Shown: positions 17,196-26,154, counted from the stretch's first letter. The stretch is 64,000 nt of DNA from Hymenobacter sp. DG25B (GCF_000801315.1 NZ_CP010054.1:2914001-2978000), one strand, 5' to 3'. Translations and numbers: made by a program. The notes: generated by a model from the sequence alone, not told the origin.

Positions 17196-20100
17196 CTATT
17201 CCCGTACTACGCGCAGCATGGTGCTTTGCCCGTTGGCCAGCTGCAGGCGCACCAGATACAAACCAGCCGGGAGGCCGGCCGCCTGGGGCCATACCACCGG
17301 AGTGGCACCCGCCGCCAGCGGCGTCAGGGTTTGTTGCAGCATCTGCCGGCCAGCGGCATCGTGCAGGGTGAGGTAGGCGCGCGACTGGGCCGCCGGAACC
17401 CGCAGCGTGAGGCGCAGGCCATCGGAGCCGAAGGGGTTGGGCTGCGCTACCAGCTGCACCATATTACCAGCACCGGGGCGGGCCACCGTGCGCACCACTG
17501 AATAGCGGGCTTTGCCATCGGTATCCACCTGCCGCAGGCGGTAGTAGAGCAAGCCGGCGGGCTGGTTTTGTGCCGCGGCGTCCAGCAGCTGATAATCGTG
17601 GCGAGTTGTGCTGGTGCCGGCGGCTTTCACCTGGCCTACGGTAGTCCAAGAATTGATTCCATCCAGGCTACGCTCCACCTCAAACCGGTCGGCCATTTCC
17701 TCAAAAGCCGTAGCCCAGTTCAGCTGCGCCCCGGCAGGCTGCCAGCGCCCATCAAACTGCATCAGGGTTACGGGCAAAGCAACCGGTGCCGGCGGGGCGA
17801 GGAAAGTAGCAATGGAGGTAGTGGATACCAGGCTGTTCGTGCTCGTATCCGTCAGCTTTACTACCTGGTCGCCACCGCAGCCATTGGTCACCTGAATATC
17901 ATCTACAAACCAGCCTTCATTCCCGGTACCTCTGTCGGAGCGCACCCGGAATCTCACTTTGATGGCTTTGCCATTGAAGGAGGAAAGGTTGATGACTGTT
18001 TTGGTGAACTTGGACCCATCAGCATTAGCGGCTAATATCCCCGTAAAACAGGGCACACCGCTGGCACTGAAAGCAGAGTTATAGCCATTGGATATGAAGT
18101 AGGGTGCGGCATCCGTCCAGGTTGTACCGTTATTCGAGGTAATCTCTACGGTTCCACCGTCATAGCCGGACTCAAAGCTATAGAAGTGATAGAAGGAAAG
18201 CGTAGAAGCCGTAGTGGGCGTAACTGAACCCGAAATCAGGCTAAAATCTTTGGTTTGAGTAGGCGAGCCGGATGCCCAGGATTTGGTACCGCTTTTGGCG
18301 TAGGTAGTACTGGTACCCCAGGCCGTATTGCCGTCTTTGGGCGTGGTGAAGGAAGTGGGGGTTGCATCGGCATTCTCATTTAATGCCAAGGCAGTAACGC
18401 AACCAGCATCCTTGGCCGTTTGGGCATTGATGCTGAAGCTCAGGCTTTGGTTGATGGCCGTGAACTTGACATTGGAAAACGTAACGGTGCTGCCGCTGAG
18501 CATGCCGCCCGTGCTGCTTATATACTGCAGGCCGGCGGGCAGATCATCGGTGAGCTTGTAAGTGGCCGCGGGAACGGCGCAGTCGCAGGTGGCGGTAAGC
18601 GCAATGCTGAAGGAATTGCCTGACAAGGCCGCCGTTGCTTTCTTCAACGTTACGCTGGAGGGCACATTGTAGCCAGCGGTCTGGTCGGTAGCGCTGGTGG
18701 AGGTGCCTTGCTTGGCATCAACGCCCATGCCGCGACGGGCAAAGGCACTCCAAATAGCGCAGCGGTACTTACCACCATACAGCAGCTGGTCAGCGGCCAG
18801 AATGGCGTCGCGGGCATCCAGGAAGCCGGGGTTGCAGGGTTGCAGTTTCAGGCCTTGAATAACCAGCTGCATGGCTACGTTATTGCCGCCGGTGCTGGCA
18901 CTGTTGTAGAGGTTAGACTCAATGGCGCCTTGCTGCTGAATGATATTCCAGGTCATATCCCAGAGCACAGCACACCAGACTTCACCAATGTTATGCACCT
19001 CGGTGTCGAGAGCAACATCAGCATACGTGAGCGGGTTGATGCTCATAGAAGTGCTATAAGGATAGCGGCGGATACCACTGCCATTGGTCGGCTGCCCCAC
19101 GGCATAGTTGCCCATGGGGCGCGACTTGGTGCCGTCCGTGACCAGCGTTGCCTGCCAGTCAGTGGTCAGCATCAAGGCAAAATAGTCGCTCCAGCCTTCG
19201 CCACCCTGTTCGGCGTTGTTCAGGCAGCTGCTGTTGGCCGGGCCGCCGGTCAGGCGGGTAGAAACGCCGTGGCCATACTCATGCACCACAATTCCGTTGT
19301 CGAGGTCACCGTCCAGCTGCGGATCCGTAGCCGAAGGCTTGGGCAGGGTTACAGACACGCCGTTGGCCAGCTCGCCAATTAACAGGGCGCCATCTTCCAT
19401 GGATATCATCACGGCAGGAACGGTGATGGTATTATCCGTGCCGCCCATGGTGAAGGGGGAACCGGTGATGTTATTGACCATGATAACAGCCTTAGCACCG
19501 GCTGTCTGGGCATTTTTTACTTTGGTTACAAAGTCGCACGTGCCCCGGTCAATCATTACAATTTTACCTGACAGAGCTGCTGCTGATACCGGTGTGCCGC
19601 ACGCCTGGTGGGTAAGTGGGCTGGAGCCGGCATCATCATAGCGCACTACCTGGCCGGAAACAGGGCCCTTGTCTGCCAGCTTATTAGCCGTGCTGAAGCT
19701 GCCTTCTGCCATGTAATACTGCCCGGCAATGGCGGTAGGCGCCGTAACCTGCATTTTGGGCGATGCTGCCGCAAACAAGTACATCTGCATGCGGCCACTG
19801 GTGCCATCAACGGGGGTGCTGAAGTTAGCATTGTCGGTACCGCTGCCATCCTGCGCTTCGGCTAATACATGGTCGTTACCCGTACCGCCACGGGTGAGGT
19901 TGTCTTTTTGAAAGTTGCCGGCTGCTTCCGTAAAGCCATACTGGTACAGCACATCGTGGGTGATATTGTTCCAGTAAAACAGGTTTACCAGGGCAGCCTT
20001 CTGGTTTGTGGTGGTGGTAGGCGCAAGGCTGAAGTCCGGCACATAATTGAACGTGAGCGAAGAGCCCGTAGTAGAGGAGCTGGCATAGCTGGTTAAACCA

Positions 20101-21086
20101 TTGCCCGTAGTAGCGGGTAAGTTATTAGCATCCCGGTCCTCATATGCCTGCACGTTGTTGCCCCGGGTATACGCATAGTTGGTGGTGCCGTCAAAATGCC
20201 AACCGTGTGTGGTGGCGTTATTGCTGCTCCCGGCTTTCAGCCACGGGTCCGACTCGGTGCGCAGGGTATTCCCAGTGGGGCTTTCCCTAGGATAGGGAAT
20301 AACGTAATACGTGGAGGCGGTGGTTGTGGGCGGGGGCAACAGCATAGGCTGCACCAGCGCAGCCGGCAGCGAAGGGCGCTCCAGCACCGCCGCCCTAAGT
20401 TCAGCCGTGCGCGGCTGGCTGGCACGGTTACGCTCATGTACCGTCCAATTGTCTTTATCCACAAATTCCCCGGTAGTAGCATCTATGCGCACGTTCCACC
20501 AATCGGAGGAGCTTTGCACATCAATGTTGACATTCCAGGCCAAGTGCAGTTTTTGATTTTTATCCTCGGCCCATACCAGACTGGCCGTTATATCCCGCCG
20601 CGCCACATTGCCGCCAGCAAACGTCTGCTGGGCCTCAGGGCCGGTAGGGCCGGTCAGGGGTGAAGTGGAAACCGTGCCGCTCAGCTGCAATATCTGAATG
20701 GCCCGTGCTACGGCAGCTCCGGCCGGAATGCTGGGGGTGGCGGGCAGCCCTTCCAGCTCGGTATCGGCCAGGAACCTGCCGGCGTGGTGCACCAGGTTAT
20801 CTTTTACGAAAGCCAGCGCCAGCACCCGGTTGTATACCGGAATGCCCTGGTGCATTTGCTGCACGTGCACATAGTCCAGGTGGCTAAGGGCATCGGAGTG
20901 CGCGCTCGATACGCGCATCTGGGCATTAGTAAGTCCGGCACTGGCCCACTGGGCCCGCGTTTGAAGGGCCCTTTTCAGGCCCTCCTGCGCATTCATTGAC
21001 TGCGCGAGTGAGGCTTGCAACGGCAGCAGCAAACCAAGGGCAACGGAACTTACAGAGAGTAGAGTAGAGGTTTTACTCATGCGCAA
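17196..21086 (-). CDS. Secreted M36 (fungalysin) metallopeptidase with T9SS sorting domain
   Basis: 1296 residues. An N-terminal signal peptide and an FTP-type propeptide (HVQQMHQGIPVYNRVLAL) precede the M36 catalytic domain, with zinc motif HEYGHGVSTRL and third ligand region EGWSDYFALML. A PA domain (GKIVMIDRGTCDF...AKAVIMVNN) is inserted before the zinc site. After the peptidase come a DUF11-like beta domain, a MAM/jelly-roll-like module (GWFVDDIQVTNGC) and a C-terminal T9SS type-A sorting domain (PNPFGSDGLRLTL... ending MLRVVRE). The protein should be exported by Sec and then secreted or anchored by the type IX system, whose plug protein is encoded at 41809. Probable role: extracellular protein degradation. 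Confidence 0.92.
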   Translation of the reverse strand: MRMSKTSTLLSVSSVALGLLLPLQASLAQSMNAQEGLKRALQTRAQWASAGLTNAQMRVSSAHSDALSHLDYVHVQQMHQGIPVYNRVLALAFVKDNLVHHAGRFLADTELEGLPATPSIPAGAAVARAIQILQLSGTVSTSPLTGPTGPEAQQTFAGGNVARRDITASLVWAEDKNQKLHLAWNVNIDVQSSSDWWNVRIDATTGEFVDKDNWTVHERNRASQPRTAELRAAVLERPSLPAALVQPMLLPPPTTTASTYYVIPYPRESPTGNTLRTESDPWLKAGSSNNATTHGWHFDGTTNYAYTRGNNVQAYEDRDANNLPATTGNGLTSYASSSTTGSSLTFNYVPDFSLAPTTTTNQKAALVNLFYWNNITHDVLYQYGFTEAAGNFQKDNLTRGGTGNDHVLAEAQDGSGTDNANFSTPVDGTSGRMQMYLFAAASPKMQVTAPTAIAGQYYMAEGSFSTANKLADKGPVSGQVVRYDDAGSSPLTHQACGTPVSAAALSGKIVMIDRGTCDFVTKVKNAQTAGAKAVIMVNNITGSPFTMGGTDNTITVPAVMISMEDGALLIGELANGVSVTLPKPSATDPQLDGDLDNGIVVHEYGHGVSTRLTGGPANSSCLNNAEQGGEGWSDYFALMLTTDWQATLVTDGTKSRPMGNYAVGQPTNGSGIRRYPYSTSMSINPLTYADVALDTEVHNIGEVWCAVLWDMTWNIIQQQGAIESNLYNSASTGGNNVAMQLVIQGLKLQPCNPGFLDARDAILAADQLLYGGKYRCAIWSAFARRGMGVDAKQGTSTSATDQTAGYNVPSSVTLKKATAALSGNSFSIALTATCDCAVPAATYKLTDDLPAGLQYISSTGGMLSGSTVTFSNVKFTAINQSLSFSINAQTAKDAGCVTALALNENADATPTSFTTPKDGNTAWGTSTTYAKSGTKSWASGSPTQTKDFSLISGSVTPTTASTLSFYHFYSFESGYDGGTVEITSNNGTTWTDAAPYFISNGYNSAFSASGVPCFTGILAANADGSKFTKTVINLSSFNGKAIKVRFRVRSDRGTGNEGWFVDDIQVTNGCGGDQVVKLTDTSTNSLVSTTSIATFLAPPAPVALPVTLMQFDGRWQPAGAQLNWATAFEEMADRFEVERSLDGINSWTTVGQVKAAGTSTTRHDYQLLDAAAQNQPAGLLYYRLRQVDTDGKARYSVVRTVARPGAGNMVQLVAQPNPFGSDGLRLTLRVPAAQSRAYLTLHDAAGRQMLQQTLTPLAAGATPVVWPQAAGLPAGLYLVRLQLANGQSTMLRVVRE

Positions 21087-21497
21087 TAGGTTACAAAGGT
21101 GATGAAGCAGGGCGGGGTGGTGTTAAGTGCAGGCCTCAGCCTTAGCATCTAAAAACCATGAGCTTTAGCACTGAAGCTGCTACTCAAGCTCGCAAAGTAC
21201 AAATCACACTTAATAATCCCTATTGAATTAACCTTATTGGGATAATTAATTATCCCAATCCAACTTCAATATTTATCCCAATGATATTTTTGACCCTTCG
21301 ACCTAATAAACATGAAATTGGCAACCTAATCTGTGTTTTATGAATAATTTAACAATATTTTGGCTTGAAATTTATATAGTATTCAATTCAATAATTTAAC
21401 TATTTATATAATAATATTAATAATAAACAAAAACAAAGAACACTACACACCATACCTAACTCCCATTTTATATTCTTATTTAAACACCAAAAATATA
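21087..21497. other. AT-rich non-coding region upstream of the M36 gene
   Basis: About 410 bases without a credible gene, much more AT-rich than the surroundings. It includes a perfect 24-bp palindrome (21236-21259) and an extra half-site. No RNA gene was recognised. It probably holds the peptidase promoter and long leader. Confidence 0.6.
21236..21259. promoter_or_regulatory. Candidate operator, 24-bp perfect palindrome
   Basis: ATTGGGATAATT followed immediately by its exact reverse complement. A further half-site TATCCCAAT occurs at 21274-21282. It lies about 150 bases upstream of the M36 start codon, the spacing expected of a regulator binding site. The cognate regulator is unknown. Confidence 0.5.
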
Positions 21498-21554
21498 CCC
21501 CGTCTTCCCGCCAGCATAGGATTTTCAGATTCCTATGCTGGCGGGAAGACGGGG
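21498..21554 (-). terminator. Long hairpin downstream of the hotdog gene
   Basis: Perfect 24-bp arms 21498-21521 and 21531-21554 with a 9-base loop, GC-rich. On the minus strand it is followed by TATATTTTT. It lies 49 bases past the thioesterase stop and probably terminates it. Confidence 0.7.
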
Positions 21555-21602
21555 CCGAAAAATTATACTCAGGCCAACGCCGCCTTCCTCAACAAGCCTT
21601 AT

Positions 21603-22049
21603 TTATACTACCGGCTCAATCACGGCCATGGTAGCCGTGGCCTTGGCAATGAGCAGGTCATCACACCACACCTCCGCCTCGCAGAAATGCAGGCGACGGC
21701 CGGCCTTCAATACCCACCCAATAGCCCGCAGCTTTTCCCCTACCCCGGGGTGCAGATAAGTGGTTTTCAGCTCCACCGTTACCATGCCGTGGTTATCCGG
21801 GATAAGCGTAACGCCGGCAAAGCCGGCTACCAGATCAGCCATGGTGGCGGTGAGGCCGCCGTGCACGAAGCCCTTCTGCTGCTGGTGCTGCAGGGCCAGG
21901 GTTAGCTCTGCTTCCACGCGGCCAGGCTCAATCAGGGTGAGGTTGGCCCCAATGAGGTGCATGAAGTACTGGCGCTCCAGCTTGCGGCGAATCCGGGTTT
22001 CGAGCGGCTCCAGAGCGGCCGCAACGGGGGAAGTAAGTTCATCAGACAT
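21603..22049 (-). CDS. PaaI-type hotdog thioesterase
   Basis: 148 residues from ATG 22049 (MSDELTSP); the frame extends to 22244, but that extension overlaps the divergent gene and is Arg/Gly-rich. The core shows GFVHGGLTATMADLVAGFAG, the hotdog active-site helix, and VELKTTYLHPG, as in PaaI/YigI acyl-CoA thioesterases. The acyl substrate is unknown. A TATCTTTG box at 22062-22055 ends only five bases before the ATG, implying a leaderless or nearly leaderless mRNA. It is divergent from the DUF4126 gene. Confidence 0.8.
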   Translation of the reverse strand: MSDELTSPVAAALEPLETRIRRKLERQYFMHLIGANLTLIEPGRVEAELTLALQHQQQKGFVHGGLTATMADLVAGFAGVTLIPDNHGMVTVELKTTYLHPGVGEKLRAIGWVLKAGRRLHFCEAEVWCDDLLIAKATATMAVIEPVV

Positions 22050-22054
22050 TGCGG

Positions 22055-22087
22055 CAAAGATACCGCCTTCCGAAGAGGTGCACCAAA
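22055..22087 (-). promoter_or_regulatory. Promoter of the hotdog gene, nearly leaderless
   Basis: On the minus strand a TTTG lies 21 bases before TATCTTTG (22062-22055). The expected start of transcription falls on or within a few bases of ATG 22049. Confidence 0.55.
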
Positions 22088-22149
22088 TGCAGGAGTTGCG
22101 TACCTTTTGGCCGCGGCCGCAACCCAGCGGGCCCCTGGCTTTACTCCGT

Positions 22150-22752
22150 ATGCATCCCACCGACTTCCTTCTACCTGGTGCCCTGGGGCTGGCCCTGGCG
22201 GCCTGCAGCGGGTTTCGGGTGTTTGTGCCGCTGCTGGCAGCCAACGTAGCTTACCTTTCCGGCTACCTCACCCCTTCCCCCGGGTTTGCCTGGCTGGGCA
22301 CCTGGGTAGCCTTTGCCGTGCTGGCCACAGCCACGCTGGCCGAAATGCTGGCTTATTATGTACCAGTAGTTGATAACCTGCTGGATACGCTGACCACGCC
22401 CGCTTCTTTTATTGCCGGCACGCTCCTGATGACCTCTGCCCTCCCCGAAATGAGCCCGGTTATGCGCTGGGGGCTGGGGGTTTTGGTAGGCGGCGGCGCG
22501 GCGGGCCTTGTGCAAACGGGCACGGCTGTTTTGCGGGCCGGCTCCACCGTTACCACCGGCGGGCTGGGCAATCCGGTGCTGGCTACCCTTGAAAATATGC
22601 TGGCCGTGGTGGGCTCTCTGCTGGGGCTATTGTTGCCCCTGATTATGGCCGGACTGGCGTTGGTTCTGGTGCTGTATCTTGCGGGCCGTATCCGGCGGCA
22701 GGTGCGCCGCTCTTCTCGCCCGCAGGCGGCTACTTCGCCCCCGGGCACCTGA
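22150..22752 (+). CDS. DUF4126 family membrane protein
   Basis: 200 residues from ATG 22150 (MHPTDFLLPGALGLALAACSGFRVF); the much longer frame upstream overlaps the divergent hotdog gene. It has five to six hydrophobic segments and the DUF4126 pattern SGFRVFVPLL, YYVPVVDNLLDTLTTPASFIAGTLL and LGNPVLATLENMLAV. Function is unknown. A NUDIX gene follows 15 bases later, probably in the same transcript. Confidence 0.82.
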   Translation: MHPTDFLLPGALGLALAACSGFRVFVPLLAANVAYLSGYLTPSPGFAWLGTWVAFAVLATATLAEMLAYYVPVVDNLLDTLTTPASFIAGTLLMTSALPEMSPVMRWGLGVLVGGGAAGLVQTGTAVLRAGSTVTTGGLGNPVLATLENMLAVVGSLLGLLLPLIMAGLALVLVLYLAGRIRRQVRRSSRPQAATSPPGT

Positions 22753-22767
22753 TCTGACTTTCTCCCT

Positions 22768-23273
22768 ATGACACACTCTACTGCTAATCCCTCTGATTCT
22801 CTGCTGCAGGCCTACACCGGCCAGGTGCGCGTGCGCGTGGGCGGGCTGCTGGTGCAGAATGGCGCTATTCTGCTGGCGGCCCACCGGGGTCTGCTACCCG
22901 ATAAAGTACCGTTCTGGTCGCCGCCCGGCGGGGGCTGGGAGTTTGGCGAAACCATTCGGGCCTGTTTGCGCCGTGAGTTTGAGGAGGAGACCGGGCTGCA
23001 GGTAGAAGTGGGCCGCTTCCTGCATCTGCACGAGTTTATGGACAATGACCTGCAGGCCCTGGAACTGTTTTTTGAGGTGAAGCCGCTGGACCCCACGGCT
23101 ACCCGCGCCTTGGCTCCGACCCGGAGCACACGCCCGAAGGCCAGGTGCTGACCAAGCTGGCGTTCTTTACGCCCCGCCAGCTGGTTTCGATGCCCGTGTT
23201 GCAGGTTCACCCGGTGCTGCGCCTCATCCTCAGCCCCGATGACGTGTACATTCCCCAGCAGCTGTTTAAATAG
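22768..23273 (+). pseudogene. NUDIX hydrolase gene with an apparent frameshift
   Basis: Frame 1 runs from ATG 22768 and carries the Nudix box G-GWEFGETIRACLRREFEEETGL (GX5EX7REUXEEXGU, about residues 51-73), then stops at 23151 after a tail unlike the family. From about 23112 the neighbouring frame continues with LGSDPEHTPEGQVLTKLAFF...SPDDVYIPQQLFK and ends at TAG 23273, which is a typical Nudix C-terminus. So one coding region is split by a single-base change near 23095-23115. It may be a real disruption or a sequencing error. If intact it would be about 167 residues and hydrolyse a nucleoside diphosphate derivative. Confidence 0.8.
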
Positions 23274-23397
23274 CGCCCGCCGCCCCCGGTGCTATATAAC
23301 CGGGTCTTGAGGGTTGAACATATAAAAGCGCCGCTTGAAAATCAGTTTCTCTGCGCCGCCCCACCGCCGGCGTGACCAAAACGGCCGCGTCTTTCTG

Positions 23398-23405
23398 TAA
23401 CTTTA
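23398..23405 (+). promoter_or_regulatory. Promoter -7 box upstream of DUF3822-coaD
   Basis: TAACTTTA, one mismatch from TAnnTTTG, 35 bases before the chosen GTG start at 23440. It supports a start codon downstream of about 23412. Confidence 0.45.
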
Positions 23406-23439
23406 GGGGCTTGATTTGGCCCTAGTCGTCTTTTTGCCT

Positions 23440-24336
23440 GTGTCTGACTCTGTTTCTGTTCCTACCCTGCCTACTCCCACCCTCTCGGGTATTCTGCCGC
23501 GCCTGCGCGACGAAACCCTGGACCCTGACAACCTGACGGCGTATAACCTGTACCTCTCCGTAGGGGCAGCCGGCGTGCGCGTGGGGGTGGCCGATGTGCG
23601 CCGCAACAAGTTTGTGGTGCTGGAAGACTACTCCCTGCAGCCCGCTACCTCCCTTTCCGGCCAGCTCCAGGGCCTGGCTGCCCAGCATGATTTAGTAGGC
23701 CGCACGGGCTGGAACCGGGTGCGGCTCTCGGTGCAAAACCGGAGTTTCACGCTTCTGCCCAAGCCCCTGTTCCGGGCCGGTGATGAAGCCGCTTATCTGC
23801 AGCTGCACCACCACCTGGACCCGGCCCACGAGGCGGTGCGCAGCTACTCGCATGCTTCACTGGAAATGGTGAATGTATTTGCGGCCGAAAAAGCCCTGAC
23901 CGAGTGGTTTGGGCGCACCTACCCCGCTGGCCAGCTGCTGCACCAGACCAGCGCGCTGCTGCAGGGGCTGGTTCACCAGAGCGACCGGGGAGCCCCCCGC
24001 CGCTGCTACCTCAGCATTGGCCACCAGGAGCTCACCGTGGTAGTTATCCGGGACAAGCGGCCGGAGTTCTGCAACGTCTTCAGCTTCACCACCCCCGAAG
24101 ACCTAATTTACTACACCATTCTGGTGATGCAGGAGCTGCAGCTAAACCCCGACCAGGACGCCGTAATGGTGTGGGGCGACCTGTTCCACGACTCGGCCCT
24201 GTTCACCGTACTGCGCAAATACATCCGCAACATCCGCTTCGGCAACCGCCCCTTCGATATAGGCTACAGCTACCGCCTGAACGACGTGTTCGAGTACCGG
24301 TACTTTGAGTTGTTTAGCCTGCATCTTTGCGAATAG
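23440..24336 (+). CDS. DUF3822 family protein
   Basis: 298 residues from GTG 23440 (reads SDSVSVPTL after the start); the open frame reaches TTG 23416, but the promoter box at 23398 favours the later start. It is a two-lobed, actin-like-looking protein (LYLSVGAAGVRVGVADVRRNKFVVLEDYS; CYLSIGHQELTVVVIRDKRPEFCNVFSF), matching DUF3822, found in Bacteroidota and often beside coaD. It lies 90 bases upstream of coaD on the same strand, with a palindromic element between. Function is unknown. Confidence 0.78.
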   Translation: MSDSVSVPTLPTPTLSGILPRLRDETLDPDNLTAYNLYLSVGAAGVRVGVADVRRNKFVVLEDYSLQPATSLSGQLQGLAAQHDLVGRTGWNRVRLSVQNRSFTLLPKPLFRAGDEAAYLQLHHHLDPAHEAVRSYSHASLEMVNVFAAEKALTEWFGRTYPAGQLLHQTSALLQGLVHQSDRGAPRRCYLSIGHQELTVVVIRDKRPEFCNVFSFTTPEDLIYYTILVMQELQLNPDQDAVMVWGDLFHDSALFTVLRKYIRNIRFGNRPFDIGYSYRLNDVFEYRYFELFSLHLCE

Positions 24337-24420
24337 GTGAGCCAGGTGAAGGGATGGAATGGCGAGTCTTATCCTGACTTGCCAGTTCCTCAACTCACCA
24401 TTTCACCATATCACCACCTC
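24337..24420. repeat. GGTGA-type imperfect palindrome in the coaD leader
   Basis: The left arm carries GGTGAGCCAGGTGAAG-like words; the right arm carries ACTCACCATTTCACC with ATATCACCACC. The arms are imperfectly complementary and share words with 2248-2445 and 30905-31016. It fills the space between the DUF3822 stop and the coaD ATG. Confidence 0.6.
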
Positions 24421-24426
24421 CCGTTT

Positions 24427-24897
24427 ATGCGCATAGCCCTGTTTCCCGGTTCCTTCGACCCTTTCACCAACGGCCACCTGGATGTAGTGCGGCGCGGCAC
24501 CTCCCTATTCGATAAAATCATTATTGCCATTGGCAACAATAGCAGCAAAAGCCGCTATCTGCCGGTAGAGCAAATGGCGGCCATGATATCGGAGGTTTTT
24601 GCCGATGAGCCCCAGGTAGAGGTACAGGCTTACAAAGGCTTAACTGCAGATTTTGCCCGCGAAACCGGGGCCCGCTTCCTGCTGCGCGGGCTGCGCAACA
24701 CCACCGACTTCGAGTACGAAAACACCATTGCTCAGGCCAACCGGCACGTAAATCCGCAGCTGGAAACGGTGTTTCTGATTACTTCTCCCCCGCTGGCCGC
24801 TATCAGCAGCACCATCATCCGGGAGATTCACCGCTTTGGGGGCAACGTAGACGACTTTGTGCCGTTCCGCCTGCCAGCGCACCCGCCGGAAGCCTAG
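24427..24897 (+). CDS. coaD: Phosphopantetheine adenylyltransferase
   Basis: 156 residues from ATG 24427. MRIALFPGSFDPFTNGHLDVV contains the nucleotidyltransferase T/HxGH signature (NGHLD), and RGLRNTTDFEYE and the C-terminal SSTIIREI are typical of CoaD. It transfers AMP from ATP to 4'-phosphopantetheine, the penultimate step of coenzyme A synthesis. The open frame upstream to 24337 lies inside a palindromic repeat and is not coding. Confidence 0.95.
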   Translation: MRIALFPGSFDPFTNGHLDVVRRGTSLFDKIIIAIGNNSSKSRYLPVEQMAAMISEVFADEPQVEVQAYKGLTADFARETGARFLLRGLRNTTDFEYENTIAQANRHVNPQLETVFLITSPPLAAISSTIIREIHRFGGNVDDFVPFRLPAHPPEA

Positions 24898-24934
24898 TAG
24901 CCAGCCAAAATAGCTGTATTAAGCTCTCAAAGCC

Positions 24935-25453
24935 TTACTGGCTCGTTTCTTTCCGCTGGCTGGGCACAATGCGTACTCCGCGCACCTTGTTCAGCTGGCC
25001 GGGCTCCGGAATGGAGAGAACAATGTAATTGGGAGCGGTGGTACTGAGGTTGCCCAGTCGCATCAGATCTTCCTCGTTGGTGCCCATCAGCACAATGTCG
25101 CTCACCTTGCGGGTGCGGGCATTAAACGTAACTATCAGCGTGGAACCCTGCCGCCGGAAGGTGTTAATCCAGCCTTCGCCTTTGGTGGCGCGCAGCTGGG
25201 CAGCCGTGGGGTCGGCCCCAATCACCTCATCGGCCGCTTCCTGCGGGGGGCCCAGCTGGCGGCGCAGATAGTCGATGTTATGCTTTACTAATTCCGGCAG
25301 ATCAATTGAGGCGGTTTGGGCCGTTTTGGACTGGCTTTGCTGCGGCGCTTCCGTTTCCGATGGTGTTTGGGAACGGGAGCAGGCGGCCAGAAAACCCAGT
25401 GTTAATCCGGCCAGCAAGAGAATAGGTACACGCATAACGGGCCGGGTAAACAT
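24935..25453 (-). CDS. Putative lipoprotein, unknown
   Basis: 172 residues. Signal peptide with lipobox LAAC (Cys about residue 25), then a Ser/Gln/Thr-rich linker and a 110-residue domain (LVKHNIDYLRRQLGPPQEAA, GSTLIVTFNARTRKVSDIVLMG) that may be a small SmpA/BamE-like fold, by shape only. The ATG at 25453 overlaps the TAA of the NUDIX gene by one base, suggesting translational coupling; an internal ATG at 25435 is an alternative. No specific function. Confidence 0.7.
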   Translation of the reverse strand: MFTRPVMRVPILLLAGLTLGFLAACSRSQTPSETEAPQQSQSKTAQTASIDLPELVKHNIDYLRRQLGPPQEAADEVIGADPTAAQLRATKGEGWINTFRRQGSTLIVTFNARTRKVSDIVLMGTNEEDLMRLGNLSTTAPNYIVLSIPEPGQLNKVRGVRIVPSQRKETSQ

Positions 25454-26154
25454 TATTTGGCGGGTTCTTTTACGGGTTCGGCCACGCCGGCCACCTCACT
25501 CAGGTAGTGGCGCACCACCAGCGCAATGGAGGCGTACGTGTCTGGTAGCACGGCCAGGGCTTCCTGGGGCGTCATCCAGCGCACTTCCTCAATGTACTCC
25601 TCGGCCTGGGGCTTCATCAGGGAGTCATCCACGCAGCGCATGATGTACCAGTTGGTTTTCTTCAGCATTTTGTTGCCGTTGTAGGCGTACGAATGCCAGG
25701 TACTGGGCAGTGATTCGCCCAGCTCAATCTTGATGTTGCACTCTTCCTCCACCTCGCGCAGCGAGCCTTCGGCCGGGTCTTCCTCCTTCTTCAGCTTGCC
25801 TTTCGGCAGGTCCCATTTGCCCAGGCGGTAAATCATCAGCACCAGACCATCTTTCACCACCAGGCCGCCGGCGGCCTTGGCAATGCGGAACTGGTCTTTG
25901 AGGTGCAGAATGAGGCGCTTTTTTTTCCGCGCCATCAGGGTGAGGGAAGTCAGTTTCTTCAGCTTTTTCACCTCCATCAGCCGTAGCAAACGGTCGAGGA
26001 ATGCGTCGGTCACGTCGCGCACCAGCACGTCGCCTATCAGGTCTTTGGAGGTAAATTCGTCCTCCGCGTTCAGGATCAGGTCGTAGCGGTGCTTGTACAC
26101 TTTTTCGCTGGTCTTCTTGATGATCAGCGGAATATCATTGATGAAAACGTTCAT
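25453..26154 (-). CDS. NUDIX hydrolase with N-terminal extension
   Basis: 233 residues from ATG 26154 (MNVFINDIPLII). Residues 1-95 form a Bacteroidota-specific N-terminal extension. The Nudix box LPKGKLKKEEDPAEGSLREV with EEECNI follows at about 130-155, in the order of GX5EX7REUXEEXGU. Such enzymes clean up or signal with nucleoside polyphosphates; the substrate is unknown. It is followed, with a one-base overlap, by the lipoprotein gene. Confidence 0.85.
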   Translation of the reverse strand: MNVFINDIPLIIKKTSEKVYKHRYDLILNAEDEFTSKDLIGDVLVRDVTDAFLDRLLRLMEVKKLKKLTSLTLMARKKKRLILHLKDQFRIAKAAGGLVVKDGLVLMIYRLGKWDLPKGKLKKEEDPAEGSLREVEEECNIKIELGESLPSTWHSYAYNGNKMLKKTNWYIMRCVDDSLMKPQAEEYIEEVRWMTPQEALAVLPDTYASIALVVRHYLSEVAGVAEPVKEPAK

